From positions 186,001 to 250,000 of the forward strand of contig NKYR01000035.1 of the NCBI GenBank assembly GCA_003184365.1: a stretch of 64,000 nucleotides of DNA. The letters are read 5' to 3'. Positions 32,830 through 43,703 of this stretch are shown piece by piece. Both the position numbers and the translations under genes were made by a program. Source of the stretch: Evernia prunastri (lineage: Eukaryota > Ascomycota > Lecanoromycetes > Lecanorales > Parmeliaceae). The first letter of the stretch is position 1; each line of letters begins with the position of its first letter. Below the pieces are notes generated by a model. It did no database searches. It was not told the origin of the DNA and saw nothing but the letters and a program-made list of their open reading frames with translations.

Positions 32830-34308
32830 TTAATAAACTACCGCTTTCACGCTCCCCAAAGCATGCCCCTGCACCTGAGCGACCCACTTGCCCCAATCCT
32901 CCAACGTATCGTTCATGACATCCACTCCCCACATAAAGTCCTGCCAATCGTGATCAGCCCACAGATCTGGATTCGGTCCGGTCCCCGCAATAGCCTTATC
33001 CCTCTTCTCCTGCTCAGGCCCGTCGGGCAAATGTAACGCCTGCCTCGTCGTAGCGGCACTGTTCTGTATCGCCTCTCCTCTCGTCTTGCGCACAGCTTCG
33101 TATACTCCAAGGGCAGTGGGCACGTCCTCGGCAAGAGATAGAGAGACGGTGAGCACGGCGGCGTCTTCAATGGCTTGGGCGGCGCCTTGCGCAACGTAAG
33201 GAAGCATGGGATGGCAAGCATCGCCGATGAGAGCGCATTTGTTTTCGATCCAGCGCGGAAGTGGGCGGTGTGAATTGAGTGTCCATTCATTGATCTCGCC
33301 TTCGGGGACAGATGAGAGGAGGTCGCTGATGAGGTTATTCCAGTTTTTGTAAAATTCCGTCATCTCTCTCTTGTTGCCTTTGTTCGTCCATGACTCTGTG
33401 TTTTCACCATCCGGCTTTTGTGGGTGGATCAGCACCATATTGTAGACGCTGTTATTCCGAAGTGGGTAAGCCATAATATGACCGCCAGGGCCCATCCATC
33501 GCGTGCCACTGTTGCTATCCAGCCTTTCCAGGGCCCGCTTGTCCACTTGTATTTTCTCCCTGGGAATGATGACACGGTAGGCGGCGTCGCCGGTGCAGGT
33601 GCTCTGGTCCTTAACGCCGTGGTACGAGGCCATCTGATAACGCATGTCGCTTTTTATACCGTCGGCAGCAATGAACACATCTCCTTCTATCCATTCGCCG
33701 GACTCTACTTGCACGCGGGCGTTGAAATCGGGGTCTGCTTTGATAACTTTGTGTTTGAGCCTGACGTCCACCTTTTCTGCGTAAACTTTTTCAAACAGGA
33801 TGCGTTGGAGGTCACCGCGATGTATGACAGATAGAGGTGCTTTGTACTTTTCTCCAATCTGGAAGGACATCTTAGCACTCATCGGTTGGGAACTCAAGCG
33901 TCGCTCGTACCTTCGGCATCAGCGGGGCCGTCCCTATTTCCTCATTGTTCTGCCACCGCCTCAGAGAGTTCTTCTCCAAGACGTTGGCGCATCCCATGAT
34001 CTTCTCAAGTAGTCCAAAGCGACCAAGGATACGTGCGGCATTGGGAGCGATCTGAATGCCTGCGCCGACCTCTCCTATCTGGGGTACTTGCTCAAGGATC
34101 ACTACATCATGCCCGGCGTGCTTGAGCCCTGAGAGTGGTTTAGTGACAGCTAGAAGGTTGAGCGATGTGTGAGCGTTCCTATTCCGGCAGCAAGACCTGC
34201 GATACCCGCGCCTACGATAACCACGCGAAAGGACTTCTTGGCCTTGAAGTCCCACTTGAGGTTATCCTTGAAGAACTCCATAATCGTCATACTCGGTATG
34301 TCTATCAT
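32830..34308 (-). CDS. FAD-dependent monooxygenase (salicylate hydroxylase-like), with suspect first splice donor
   Basis: Proposed exons are about 34179-34308, 33911-34128 and 32830-33858, about 458 residues. Group A flavoprotein monooxygenases hydroxylate aromatic or related substrates using NAD(P)H. Visible motifs: FRVVIVGAGIAGLAAGIG (FAD dinucleotide-binding loop), VVILEQVPQIGEVGAGIQ, DVFIAADGIKSDMR (the DG motif), and CALIGDACHPMLPYVAQGAA (the GD motif contacting the FAD ribitol). Exon 2 to 3 uses GTACGA...CTTCCAG with a GTGCTAAG branch. The exon 1 boundary is abnormal: where the family requires a junction (AAGIG-LKHAGHD) the sequence reads ATAG|GAACGC, with no GT. Using GTCTTG 18 bases upstream keeps frame but deletes LAAGIG from the FAD loop. 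The gene may be recently inactivated. Starts at 34308 or 34290 are both possible. Confidence 0.75.
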
Positions 34309-35508
34309 GAAGTATGGTCAGGTTTCCCATTTATGCTGGGGTCTCCTCTTTCTCGGGCATCATGACTGACGTAAAGCGCCAAAATGAATCCTGCCTGGCG
34401 TCAAGGCTCGGATCGAGGATGCTTTGTGGGATGGCTGCAGCGGGCACATCGGGTGAGACTTCCCGTGGATGCGGACCTTGAATGTGGTGAGGAGAGTAGC
34501 CTTCTAAGAAACATTGTCATCTGACTGTTCGTATGGATATTGCTGAATCGAAGAGGCTTTAAAATTGGAATCACGCTGGGAGCAACAGTGGCCGTGCCCG
34601 TCGCCTATGCGCCGCTGAGTGACGTCCACTAGCGCCTCTCGTAGGGCTGGGCCATGTATTGTGCATCGGACTGCTGGGACCATTAAAAGAACTTAGTACC
34701 AGCATCTTGCAATCTTCCGTGCAGAATCATTCCGACCAGAGTCTATTAACATATACATCATGAACCCTATATCTAGTGGCAAGTGCATTGCGCCTTCAAT
34801 TTTTCATTAGAGTCCCACCCCTGCACCTTTGCTTCTGTGGAATATAAAACGGGCATTATGCTGAATTACGTGGTCATAGTCCGTGGGTGCTGCATTCCAG
34901 CATGTCGAGTGCGAAAGCGTTGCGGAAGTACTACCTAGGCTCTTTGATGCCATCGGAGATTTAGCCCAACCGCACGTCCTTCATTCCTCACTTTCAATCG
35001 GGATAGCGCTCCGATTGCGAATTGCGGGATGTAGGCCGAATTGTCTTGAGCAAATTGCATGGTATTTGCCTAAGCCCTCATCATCTTGCCGTTCATGTTC
35101 GGAACTGCCTCAGAAAGAGCGTTCAAGTCGCACGTCAGAGGTTCCCTCGCCGAGCCTGCCCTAGTCGAAGTTTTGAGGATTCGTCCCATTTCAGATGTGG
35201 ATTGCCACGGGTTCTCACTCAGTCCCGGCTGCTCCAAAGGCACTGTACCGTCAATTCAAGCTGGAGTCAAGAAAGAGTCTCCAGCAGCCTGCCTTTTGTT
35301 TCCGGAAAATCAGCCGCTCGCGTGTCGCTGATCGCTAGTCGCATATCGTGTATCGATCATCCTCTGGCTATGGATAGACTTGGTCGCCTATTGTTCTGCA
35401 CGCCATCGCCACGCGCTCAAGGACAGGAGCAGATAAAGCAGAATATGGTCCCAGCTCTGAGCGGCACATCTTTCTCTTCCAAGCACAGTCCAGAGAATAG
35501 CTGCAGTC
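34309..35508. other. Non-coding stretch
   Basis: 1.2 kb between divergent genes. Open frames at 34883-35164 and 35022-35678 overlap in different frames and lack domains. Nothing else is supported. Confidence 0.4.
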
Positions 35509-36209
35509 ATGCGTGGTACAATTGCGTACATATCTCTCCTACTATGTCATGCAACACTCATGAGTTCGGCACCTGCAATTCCAGGTGCGGGCACGGATTC
35601 CAGTACCTCGCTCATCCAACCCAACAACTTGACTCCAGCCTTACTGAACGCTACGTCAAGGTTCGTAGATCTGCCTAGGGAGTCTGAATCAAATATTGGA
35701 ATCAGGACATAACATTCATTTTTCCTAGCCTATCCCGCAATTTCTGCCATGGTGGCTCTGGCAGTAATAATTACCAAGACTCCGACGTCAGAACTCACAG
35801 ATTTGCCGTCCCCTATACAACGACCATACTCATCATTTTCTACTGCCCCGGCCTCCCTCTAGATCGAGACGTTGTGGGCGAAACGATCGCCACAGCGGTG
35901 GCTCATATGACTGACCAGATGGGACTCTACGGCGACATTCCACTGCAGCCTGCCGATGATCCGTACAACACGCCGGTGGTCGAGAGTGTGAACTGCAGAA
36001 TGAATATACATTCTCAGCGGACAGCAGGGACACCGGTGATCTCATACCGCCTGACCTACCAGATTACTTTGAACGCTTTGCATGGCTTGTTCCAATACCT
36101 GTACACAGAAAATCACCCTGTTACCGCTGTAACTGAAGTTGTGGATCCTGGGCTCACAGGGACTATGATGAGGGTTGGTGTAATTAGTATCGAGCCTAGG
36201 TTGTCATAG
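35509..36209 (+). CDS. Putative secreted protein, unknown family
   Basis: I do not recognise this gene. Exons 35509-35660 and 35729-36209 give 210 residues. The N-terminus MRGTIAYISLLLCHATLMSS is a plausible signal peptide, followed by a Ser/Thr/Pro-rich region with an N-glycosylation site (LLNATS). The 68 bp intron (GTTCGT...TTCCTAG) is phase 2 and restores ATSLSRNFCHGGSGSNNY. Exon 2 has clear protein character: RFAVPYTTTILIIFYCPGLP, DVVGETIATAVAHMTDQ, VVESVNCRMNIHSQ, then ISYRLTYQITLNALHGLFQY. The alternation of short strands and helices suggests a globular extracellular domain. It has only a few cysteines, so it is not a typical cysteine-rich effector. Without the splice the first frame stops at 35710. 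Function unknown. Confidence 0.6.
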
Positions 36210-36844
36210 TTGGATTGTTCCTAGGATTCATGGTGTTGTAGACCAGACCAAGAAAGACATGTACTGAGGCAGTAACTTTTGATAATGGAGTATGGCTGTT
36301 AGGCGGGTACCACGGCTAGATTCCTGATGCACTTTTTTCGTTGATTTTGAGTAGGCGAAAGCTTCGGTTAGATGACAGCGTCACTGAAGCAGCGCCTTCG
36401 TTCAAATTGCACACGCCCACTTCACACCGTCAGTGTGATCAATATACATCCTGGATATGAGATGCCAGGCTTGCAATGCAGAACACAGCTCTCTGAACCG
36501 GTTTCTTTCGACTTCATTGGAAGAGAGATATCAATCTGAGTCATATATCCAAGCGTCAAGGAATTAAGAAGCATTCTAGCATCAAGCTGTACGTTTCGAT
36601 GACAGGGGTGCGCAGAGAAACTGCTCAACAACCGTGCCAGTCTGGGCTGCCAAAGCCCCTCATTCTCGCGTTGACCTCGGCCCTGAACCCAGAATCGTTC
36701 CATTTCCGTGATCGACATCATTTGCTAAGGATGTTAGACAGTTCACAAACATCTTTCATTTTGTTCTGATCGAGTCAGAGGAATCCCAAGCCATTTTAAT
36801 TGGCAATGTTTCCGACGCTCTTGCCTGAGCGAAGCCCATAGAAC
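36210..36844. other. Intergenic region between convergent genes
   Basis: 635 bp. A minus-strand open frame at 36422-36721 shows no domain. No gene is supported. Confidence 0.4.
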
Positions 36845-38427
36845 TCAAGGTCTCACAGCAGGTACAGTAGTTCCTTTCACGAAGCCCTTGGCTTGCCGAA
36901 GCTCCGAGGGCAGCGTGGCCACTTTATCCTTGAAAAGCTGACCAGCTTTCTGCCTACGAAATTTTTAGAGTCAGCATCATTCCCCCATGTGAAGCACTGA
37001 GCTGTGCGACTATTTGAGACAATGTGCAGAGCCTTCTGCAAACGTGCATTTATGGCAACGCGAACATTGGTCTGGACCCGGAAGAATAGTGTATGAATAT
37101 ATACATACCAAACTTTTGCATTCTCCCTGTCCTGCAATTCCAAAAGGCTCGGGAGAAGTGCTGCACTGAAAGCTTCCGAGGCTTCTCGTGGAAGGAGCGA
37201 GGGCAAATGATCTATGGTGATGTAGCTTAACGGTGGGTTGGAGAATTGGGATTCAGGAAGGGTTATCGTTGGTCTATCGAAATAGGTCGGCTTGTTGCAG
37301 AAAGGTATTGGGTTCAAGGGATTCGTTGTATCGCACGAGACATCGCAGACCACACTCAATTGCCTCTGGCCCTCCCTGAGGAAATCTTCGGTGACGAATT
37401 TGGGGATGTTGTCGGCACTCAGATATATGCAATTAACAAAGATGTCAGACTCTCTGATTTCCCTAAATGGGCCTCCTTTCGCAGTCTCTGCCATATCCCA
37501 CTTCAGCAGGTTTGACTCAGGAATTCCGACAGCTTTACATAGGTCCAAGGCTCCTCCCCCACAGCGACCGAGGGCTCCAATCACCAGTATCTGTGGTTTC
37601 TTTCCGCCTGTCTTTGCAAGCGCGTTCCCTAGATCTGTTTTAACCTCCTTGATGAGGTCTTCTTCTGTGTTGTAGTATTGCTTGCCAGGCATCGGTGTTT
37701 TACCGCCGTGTTCGATTTGCCATTGCCAGTCCATAATTGCTAAGGCTGCTCCAGCAAATCCCGCATGGTAGCCTGCTCATATTCAGGTTTGACTCTAGAG
37801 TATAGCCTCCAATACCTACCGAATGCCGCTACTCTCCTCCCCCGCTCATCCTCCAAGAATTCCTATCTTCCTGTTAGAAGAGCCCCACCATCTCGAGGAA
37901 AGCCTGTAAACCATGTCATATAGCGTCCCACCACCCCTGGGAAACCTGGCCAGTACCTGCTCCCATCCTCCTAAATATCATTAGATACGTCAATGAAAGT
38001 CGAAGTAGATATACCTTGACCCTTGAAGCAGTGGGCAAATTGAATATGGCAATGAATCAACGGGACTATTCCAAAGGTCACGTCAACGTCGGGACACCAA
38101 GGGTTTGACTTGTAGAACGCACAGTCCTCCTCCTTTAATTCTTTCAGCCCGATGATGATGTGATGGGTCGGAACGTTTGGCCATGAACCCGTTTCGACTA
38201 GCGTTGCCCCGGCTTCTTCGAACTCCTTGTCCTCAAATATACGCTCTGGGCTTTTCTCGACGTTGACGGCGAAACCTCTCTCGAGGAGCTTGCGGACAGT
38301 GGTTGGCGTTAGAGCACTTCGATGCTCAAGTTTCTTGTCCTCGGAACGCTGTCCACCAAGCTTAGCATGAAGCCTCGATATACGCCCGCGACCATTGGCT
38401 CACCAAGTGAAGAGTAGTTGGAGCCAT
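36845..38427 (-). CDS. LYS1: Saccharopine dehydrogenase (NAD+, L-lysine-forming)
   Basis: Seven exons, 38404-38427, 38123-38348, 38015-38065, 37912-37970, 37820-37862, 37109-37772 and 36845-36953, give 391 residues, close to fungal Lys1. The enzyme performs the last step of the alpha-aminoadipate pathway, splitting saccharopine into lysine and 2-oxoglutarate. Each junction restores family sequence: MAPTTLHL-RSEDKKLEHR, KEED-FPLIHCHIQFAHC, GQG-GWEQVLARFP, LYDM-EFLEDERGRRVA and AAFG-YHAGFAGAA. Later landmarks are ILVIGALGRCGGGALDLCKA (NAD-binding loop), VCDVSCDTTNPLNPIP and ITIDHLPSLLPREASEAFS. The last intron (155 bp) precedes QLFKDKVATLPSELRQAKGF. The tiny first exon is supported by a strong GTGAGC donor. 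The downstream ATG at 38396 is out of frame and lies inside intron 1. Introns are dense in the first third. Confidence 0.93.
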
Positions 38428-38515
38428 TGCAATTGATCGTTGTTAGTGTGATTCTGAGCAGTAATTTTGCGGGAGCGAGACGGAGATCTTTCCGCCAAAA
38501 AATTCAGCCCTACTA

Positions 38516-38545
38516 CGGTGTGCCATGATGACCAACCTATTTTTA
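38516..38545 (+). repeat. Left terminal inverted repeat
   Basis: 30 bp, perfect reverse complement of 42698-42727, preceded by TA. Confidence 0.9.
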
Positions 38546-38546
38546 T

Positions 38547-38582
<36 letters not shown>

Positions 38583-39775
38583 GTAACCAAATGTAGGCCA
38601 CCAAACAGCTACCATAGAATCAAATGACCTTACACTATATGATATCATGATAGTCAGTCCTACAATAGCTGCAAAGTAGTAGTAGAAGAAGTAGTAACCT
38701 GCATAGTAGATGTTTCTACTGAATGAGTCTGTCATGTGTACTCTGAAAGCCCAAAGTAGATTATTGAAGTATATATGTCAGAATAGATCGCGATAACTAT
38801 TCAGACTCTGCGATACAGCGATATAAACATTGTCATATAACCCAAATCCACTAGTAAGACTGTGAGTCCAACCTCCTCTGATATTCAAAAATCCTTATAT
38901 TGAAAATAATTATAAAGAAGTCGATATCCTGAAAAAACAAGCTGATATACAAAATCATATATGATTCAATATTCAAACATCCTGAAATATATCTAATTTA
39001 TCAGAATCCAGCTAATATACTTCAAAATAGACTTTCAAACAACCTTTTTTTTTTTCAATGCTTCGACACGCTATCAAAACTAAGACTTTTAATAGATTTC
39101 TAATTATGATTTTTATATCGTAGAACGTAGTTTTAAACGTAGCGATAAGATTATACGAATTAATATAACGTCTAAAGAGCGTAATATCGACGATAACGAG
39201 ATATATTAAACGAAACAAATAGTTAGTCTCGACGATAGATTGAATTCATATATCGCGTCGATGAAGATAATAGATATATCTAATAGATAATAATCGTCTG
39301 ATAACAACTATCGATAGAGATAGATATAAATAAGTGAGATTTTTTCTATAAAGATATTAAAGTTAGTTAGAATCTGAGAAAGAAAAAAACGATAGAACTA
39401 GCACTTGATGTAATTCTTTTGAATAGTCTTCGTGTAATAGAGTTCAAAAATTTGATAGAATCTCGATATCGAAAAGCAAATGAGAATTTTGTGTTATGAA
39501 ATAAGACTGTAAAAGTTTATGACTGCACTCTCTATATATTGTAATTTAAATGACTAAATTATATTAGAAATATATTATTAATCAATTTACTGATAGATCT
39601 TAATACGCGAGACTTATTTAAGTGAGTGTAATATAAAGAAAGATATTATTTAATGAAGTTGTCTTAGCTCTTATCGATCTACGTCGTTTTTATATAAATT
39701 AATAGTCGAAATAACGAAAAGAACGATAATAGAGAATAAGTTTAACGATAGTTGATTAAAATAATATGTGATAAT

Positions 39776-40042
39776 TGTAACGGGGTCTAGGTATGCGTGA
39801 CTGAGCAACTCGTATATTGGTTACTAGATAGACTGAATCCTGAGGAACCCAAGTGGGAATCCTTAGAGGCAGCATATTTAGCAGGGGAGAGTGCACCCCC
39901 ATGCCAAGCAAACTTACTATGCGACTGCTATAGCCGCACAGCTGCACCAGAGGGATAGTCTCTCGGATCTGGCCTAGATGTATGTTAGATTCCTGGACTT
40001 CTGACAGGCCGCCTCATGCCTAGAGACCTCATGGCCCTTACA
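39776..40042 (-). repeat. LTR-like repeat, full copy, minus orientation
   Basis: Read on the minus strand it starts TGTAAGGGCC and ends CCCCGTTACA. The TG...CA ends with short inverted TGTAA/TTACA termini are those of a retrotransposon LTR (267 bp). Its base composition is balanced, unlike the AT-rich surroundings. A 63-codon open frame inside is not a gene. Confidence 0.65.
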
Positions 40043-40300
40043 CATGAGGTCTCTAGACATGAGGCGGCCTGTCAGAAGTCCAGGAATCTAACATACATCT
40101 AGGCCAGATCCGAGAGACTATCCCTCTGGTGCAGCTGTGCGGCTATAGCAGTCGCATAGTAAGTTTGCTTGGCATGGGGGTGCACTCTCCCCTGCTAAAT
40201 ATGCTGCCTCTAAGGATTCCCACTTGGGTTCCTCAGGATTCAGTCTATCTAGTAACCAATATACGAGTTGCTCAGTCACGCATACCTAGACCCCGTTACA
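40043..40300 (+). repeat. LTR-like repeat, plus orientation, lacking its first 9 bases
   Basis: This is the inverted partner of the copy at 39776-40042. Together they form a near-perfect hairpin with a 9-base loop (GCCCTTACA). The AT-rich flanks are also inverted copies of one another for a further 190 bp or more. Confidence 0.65.
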
Positions 40301-40495
40301 ATTATCACATATTATTTTAATCAACTATCGTTAAACTTATTCTCTATTATCGTTCTTTTCGTTATTTCGACTATTAATTTATATAAAAACGACGTAGATC
40401 GATAAGAGCTAAGACAACTTCATTAAATAATATCTTTCTTTATATTACACTCACTTAAATAAGTCTCGCGTATTAAGATCTATCAGTAAATTGAT

Positions 40496-40496
40496 N
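40496..40496. other. Undetermined base (N) at a repeat junction
   Basis: An N sits exactly where AT-rich flank sequence jumps into the middle of an inverted LTR-like copy. It probably marks an assembly join of unknown length. Confidence 0.7.
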
Positions 40497-40620
40497 AAAC
40501 TTACTATGCGACTGCTATAGCCGCACAGCTGCACCAGAGGGATAGTCTCTCGGATCTGGCCTAGATGTATGTTAGATTCCTGGACTTCTGACAGGCCGCC
40601 TCATGTCTAGAGACCTCATG
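40497..40620 (-). repeat. LTR-like repeat, partial, minus orientation
   Basis: Fragment beginning abruptly after the N at 40496, facing the full copy at 40621-40887 head to head. Confidence 0.6.
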
Positions 40621-40887
40621 TGTAAGGGCCATGAGGTCTCTAGGCATGAGGCGGCCTGTCAGAAGTTCAGGAATCCAACATACATCTAGGCCAGATCCGG
40701 GAGACTATCCCTCTGGTGCAGCTGTGCTGCTATAGCAGTCGCATAGTAAGTTTGCTTGGCATGGGGGTGCACTCTCCCCTGCTAAATATGCTGCCTCTAA
40801 GGATTCCCACTTGGGTTCCTCAGGATTCAGTCTATCTAGTAACCAATATACGAGTTGCTCAGTCACGCATACCTAGACCCCGTTACA
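40621..40887 (+). repeat. LTR-like repeat, full copy, plus orientation
   Basis: 267 bp from TGTAAGGGCC to CCCCGTTACA, differing from the other copies at a few positions. It is followed by the same AT-rich flank as the copy at 40043-40300. Confidence 0.65.
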
Positions 40888-41209
40888 ATTATCACATATT
40901 ATTTTAATCAACTATCGTTAAACTTATTCTCTATTATCGTTCTTTTCGTTATTTCGACTATTAATTTATATAAAAACGACGTAGATCGATAAGAGCTAAG
41001 ACAACTTCATTAAATAATATCTTTCTTTATATTACACTCACTTAAATAAGTCTCGCGTATTAAGATCTATCAGTAAATTGATTAATAATATATTTCTAAT
41101 ATAATTTAGTCATTTAAATTACAATATATAGAGAGTGCAGTCATAAACTTTTACAGTCTTATTTCATAACACAAAATTCTCATTTGCTTTTCGATATCGA
41201 GATTCTATC

Positions 41210-41210
41210 N
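41210..41210. other. Undetermined base (N) at a second repeat junction
   Basis: As at 40496, the N marks an abrupt switch from AT-rich flank to an inverted LTR-like fragment. Confidence 0.7.
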
Positions 41211-41331
41211 CGACTGCTATAGCCGCACAGCTGCACCAGAGGGATAGTCTCTCGGATCTGGCCTAGATGTATGTTAGATTCCTGGACTTCTGACAGGCCG
41301 CCTCATGCCTAGAGACCTCATGGCCCTTACA
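41211..41331 (-). repeat. LTR-like repeat, partial, minus orientation
   Basis: Fragment after the second N, ending GGCCCTTACA, head to head with the next copy. Confidence 0.6.
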
Positions 41332-41589
41332 CATGAGGTCTCTAGACATGAGGCGGCCTGTCAGAAGTCCAGGAATCTAACATACATCTAGGCCAGATCC
41401 GAGAGACTATCCCTCTGGTGCAGCTGTGCGGCTATAGCAGTCGCATAGTAAGTTTGCTTGGCATGGGGGTGCACTCTCCCCTGCTAAATATGCTGCCTCT
41501 AAGGATTCCCACTTGGGTTCCTCAGGATTCAGTCTATCTAGTAACCAATATACGAGTTGCTCAGTCACGCATGCCTAGACCCCGTTACA
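41332..41589 (+). repeat. LTR-like repeat, plus orientation, 5' shortened
   Basis: Ends CCCCGTTACA at 41589 and is followed by TCATGGCCCTTACA, an extra inverted piece of the LTR start, before unrelated AT-rich DNA. Confidence 0.6.
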
Positions 41590-42697
41590 TCATGGCCCTT
41601 ACAGTTTATCATGATTTAATTTATTAATTAATTATACTCTTATCAAAAATTCAGCATTTATCTATCTTCTTACGCTCTTTTAATCGATTTTTATTAATTA
41701 TATATAATTAATGAAATGCGTCGACTATTAGAATAATCTTAGTATTTCGATTCGAACGTATTTTATTAGACTTGATTTAGTATTTTTTTATATAGATCAA
41801 AAATTACTTAATAACATTAATAGCTATACGCGTAAAGACTTCGACGTAGATTTAAATAATATTGTAATAATATATATTAATAACGACGTAGATTTCGATA
41901 TTAACGATCTTTAGTTTATAATGAGCGTTAAGTGATTATATAGTATTAAGATCGTTTATTATATACTTTTTTCTTCTATGCTATTTCTTCGTATATCTAC
42001 GATTAACGTCAATTAAATCCACGATTTTTATATCGTATATAAGATCGTTTTTTGAGATAAAGATTTTATTACGACGAAAATAGATATAAAGATGCTCGAA
42101 CTTATATTTATCGATAATATTATTATTTAGATACTCTTTAAGAACGCGTAGAATATTTTTATTTTAAGATTGAGTATTATTTAGACGACGTCGTTTTTTT
42201 ATTTTTATACGTAATTTTAATCGTCGAAGTTTTCTTAAAATCGTAGTTAGATTTTTAAACTTTAATATTCTTAGGATTTGCGTATTATTTAGATTTTTTT
42301 AATAGAATAAAAACGTAATAAAAGAGTCGCGAAGATTCTTGTCTCTGCACTTTAATATGATATAACGCGTCTTATTTTAGATTCTTAGATTCTTCATAAG
42401 TATATCTGAACTGATAATAAAGTTACGCTTAGTAGATAAGCGATATAAGATATCGTTATACTCGATATCTTAATCGTAAAGATTTAGAATAAAATCTTTA
42501 TGCGACTCTACGTCTTTTTTGAGATATTTTATATTTAAACTTTTAAGAACGAAAGAAGTGATAGATAAATCGATTGTAGATTATGAGGACAGTATATAAT
42601 TATCGTATAAGATCATTTGCATATGTGGTTGTTGAGTGGAATGGGATTGAAAAAAATTGGATTTTATTTGGTGCGGAGAAAAAAGGAAGAAAAAAAG

Positions 42698-42727
42698 TAA
42701 AAATAGGTTGGTCATCATGGCACACCG
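42698..42727 (-). repeat. Right terminal inverted repeat
   Basis: 30 bp, perfect reverse complement of 38516-38545, followed by TA. Confidence 0.9.
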
Positions 42728-42825
42728 TACCTACGATAACTCGTACTAGCCAGTCTCCCAGTCTATAGGCTTTTGTTCTAATGTAAGACTCTACGAGACA
42801 ATGACTTCGTACCTAATGCGGTACC

Positions 42826-43629
42826 ATGGATGATCGTAGTATCGATCGCGCGGACATTGGATCTTCGACAGCCGAGCCAAACAGCCCCGATCTTGTTCTC
42901 GAGTCCTATTTCCGGCGGCAGCTCGAGCAACTGTACGCGGACCCCTCCCCAGATTTGGTAGCAAAGGAGAGGACCGAACTAGGCGACAGTGGTGGAGCTA
43001 CTACTGTTGAGCGGATTGAGAGCGAAGATGAAAAGGAGTATGACTTTAAATTGTTCACAAGACCATTAACATCGGGACCGGCATCGGTTGGTGCAAACAA
43101 TGTTTCTCAGCGCATAGCTCTGAGATCGCCGAGCCCTGGGGATGGCGAAGCAGGCTTCACACGTGAAGGGCGCCCAATTGAATACTACTTTGCGGGCCAT
43201 ACCGGTGCAGAGCTCGCGGAGCAATACTCTCAAGCTGCGGTCTCTGATCAAGACATTGTCGACGGCCTCAGGATGAGATGGGTATGTGGCTTTGTGCTGG
43301 ATTTAGAGATTGGGACTGACCTTTTGGAACAGAGGGGAATGGAGCTGCCTTGGCGAGTCACACTCATCAAAACTACGGATCCCGGTAAAGTGGTGGGACA
43401 AGAGCATCTCTTGCAAGCACAGACCAACAAGAGGAAGCGCAGCGGAAAGAAAAGGCGTATTATCGTCCGGAAAAAGATTGAGGCAGGAGCTGCCCAAGAG
43501 GCTGCAGCTAAGCAAACTCAAGTAGAGAGAGAGGCCGCTGAGCGAGAGAAGCGAACAAGAAAAAACAGAGAGAAAAAGGTGAAGAAGAGGCAAAAGGATA
43601 AGCTGAAGAAGATGAACGATCCTGCCTGA
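42826..43629 (+). CDS. Fungal DUF2011-like protein, probably nuclear
   Basis: A single exon encodes 267 residues. It has an acidic N-terminal third (YFRRQLEQLYADPSPD), a central KEYDFKLFTRPL segment with a later WRVTLIKTTDPGK, and a very basic, lysine- and arginine-rich C-terminal region that is probably coiled coil (KKIEAGAAQEAAAKQTQVER, then repeated KR/KK clusters). The combination of a (Y/F)DFKLF motif, an internal LPWRV motif and a basic tail is what I associate with the fungal DUF2011 family; this is recognition, not a search result. The basic tail suggests nuclear or nucleolar location. The gene starts about 100 bp beyond the transposon's right end, so its promoter may overlap the element. 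Function is unknown. Confidence 0.65.
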   Translation: MDDRSIDRADIGSSTAEPNSPDLVLESYFRRQLEQLYADPSPDLVAKERTELGDSGGATTVERIESEDEKEYDFKLFTRPLTSGPASVGANNVSQRIALRSPSPGDGEAGFTREGRPIEYYFAGHTGAELAEQYSQAAVSDQDIVDGLRMRWVCGFVLDLEIGTDLLEQRGMELPWRVTLIKTTDPGKVVGQEHLLQAQTNKRKRSGKKRRIIVRKKIEAGAAQEAAAKQTQVEREAAEREKRTRKNREKKVKKRQKDKLKKMNDPA

Positions 43630-43703
43630 AGTGACATACGAGCCACGGTCATGACCCATAAGAATAGAACCTCCTCCGAACACAGCACCTTCGCAAGGCC
43701 ATC

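Larger units (their letters stand above)
38516..42727. mobile_element. AT-rich element with 30 bp terminal inverted repeats, TA-flanked, containing nested LTR-like repeats
   Basis: The left end (38516-38545, CGGTGTGCCATGATGACCAA...) is repeated exactly in reverse complement at 42698-42727, and both ends abut TA (38514-38515, 42728-42729), as expected for Tc1/mariner-type insertion. Inward of the repeats the two ends remain roughly complementary for a further 100 bp or so with many differences. Interior DNA at 38750-39470 and 41610-42580 is extremely AT-rich with no coding frame, consistent with a transposon destroyed by repeat-induced point mutation. The middle holds better-preserved LTR-like repeats and two N positions, so the length may not be exact. 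LYS1 starts only 88 bp outside the left end. Confidence 0.75.

Noticed and set aside
35022..35678. 218-codon ORF overlapping the secreted-protein exon
   Set aside because: Different frame, arginine/serine-rich shadow composition and no domain; the signal-peptide frame with its clean intron explains the region better.
38340..38396. ATG at 38396 as LYS1 start
   Set aside because: It is out of frame and lies inside a 55 bp intron; the spliced start at 38427 restores LHLRSEDKKLEHRSALTP.
39756..41627. Four near-identical 63-69 codon ORFs (one minus, three plus) starting MQLCGYSSRIV
   Set aside because: They lie wholly inside the LTR-like repeats and are repeated only because the repeat is; composition and length do not support a protein.
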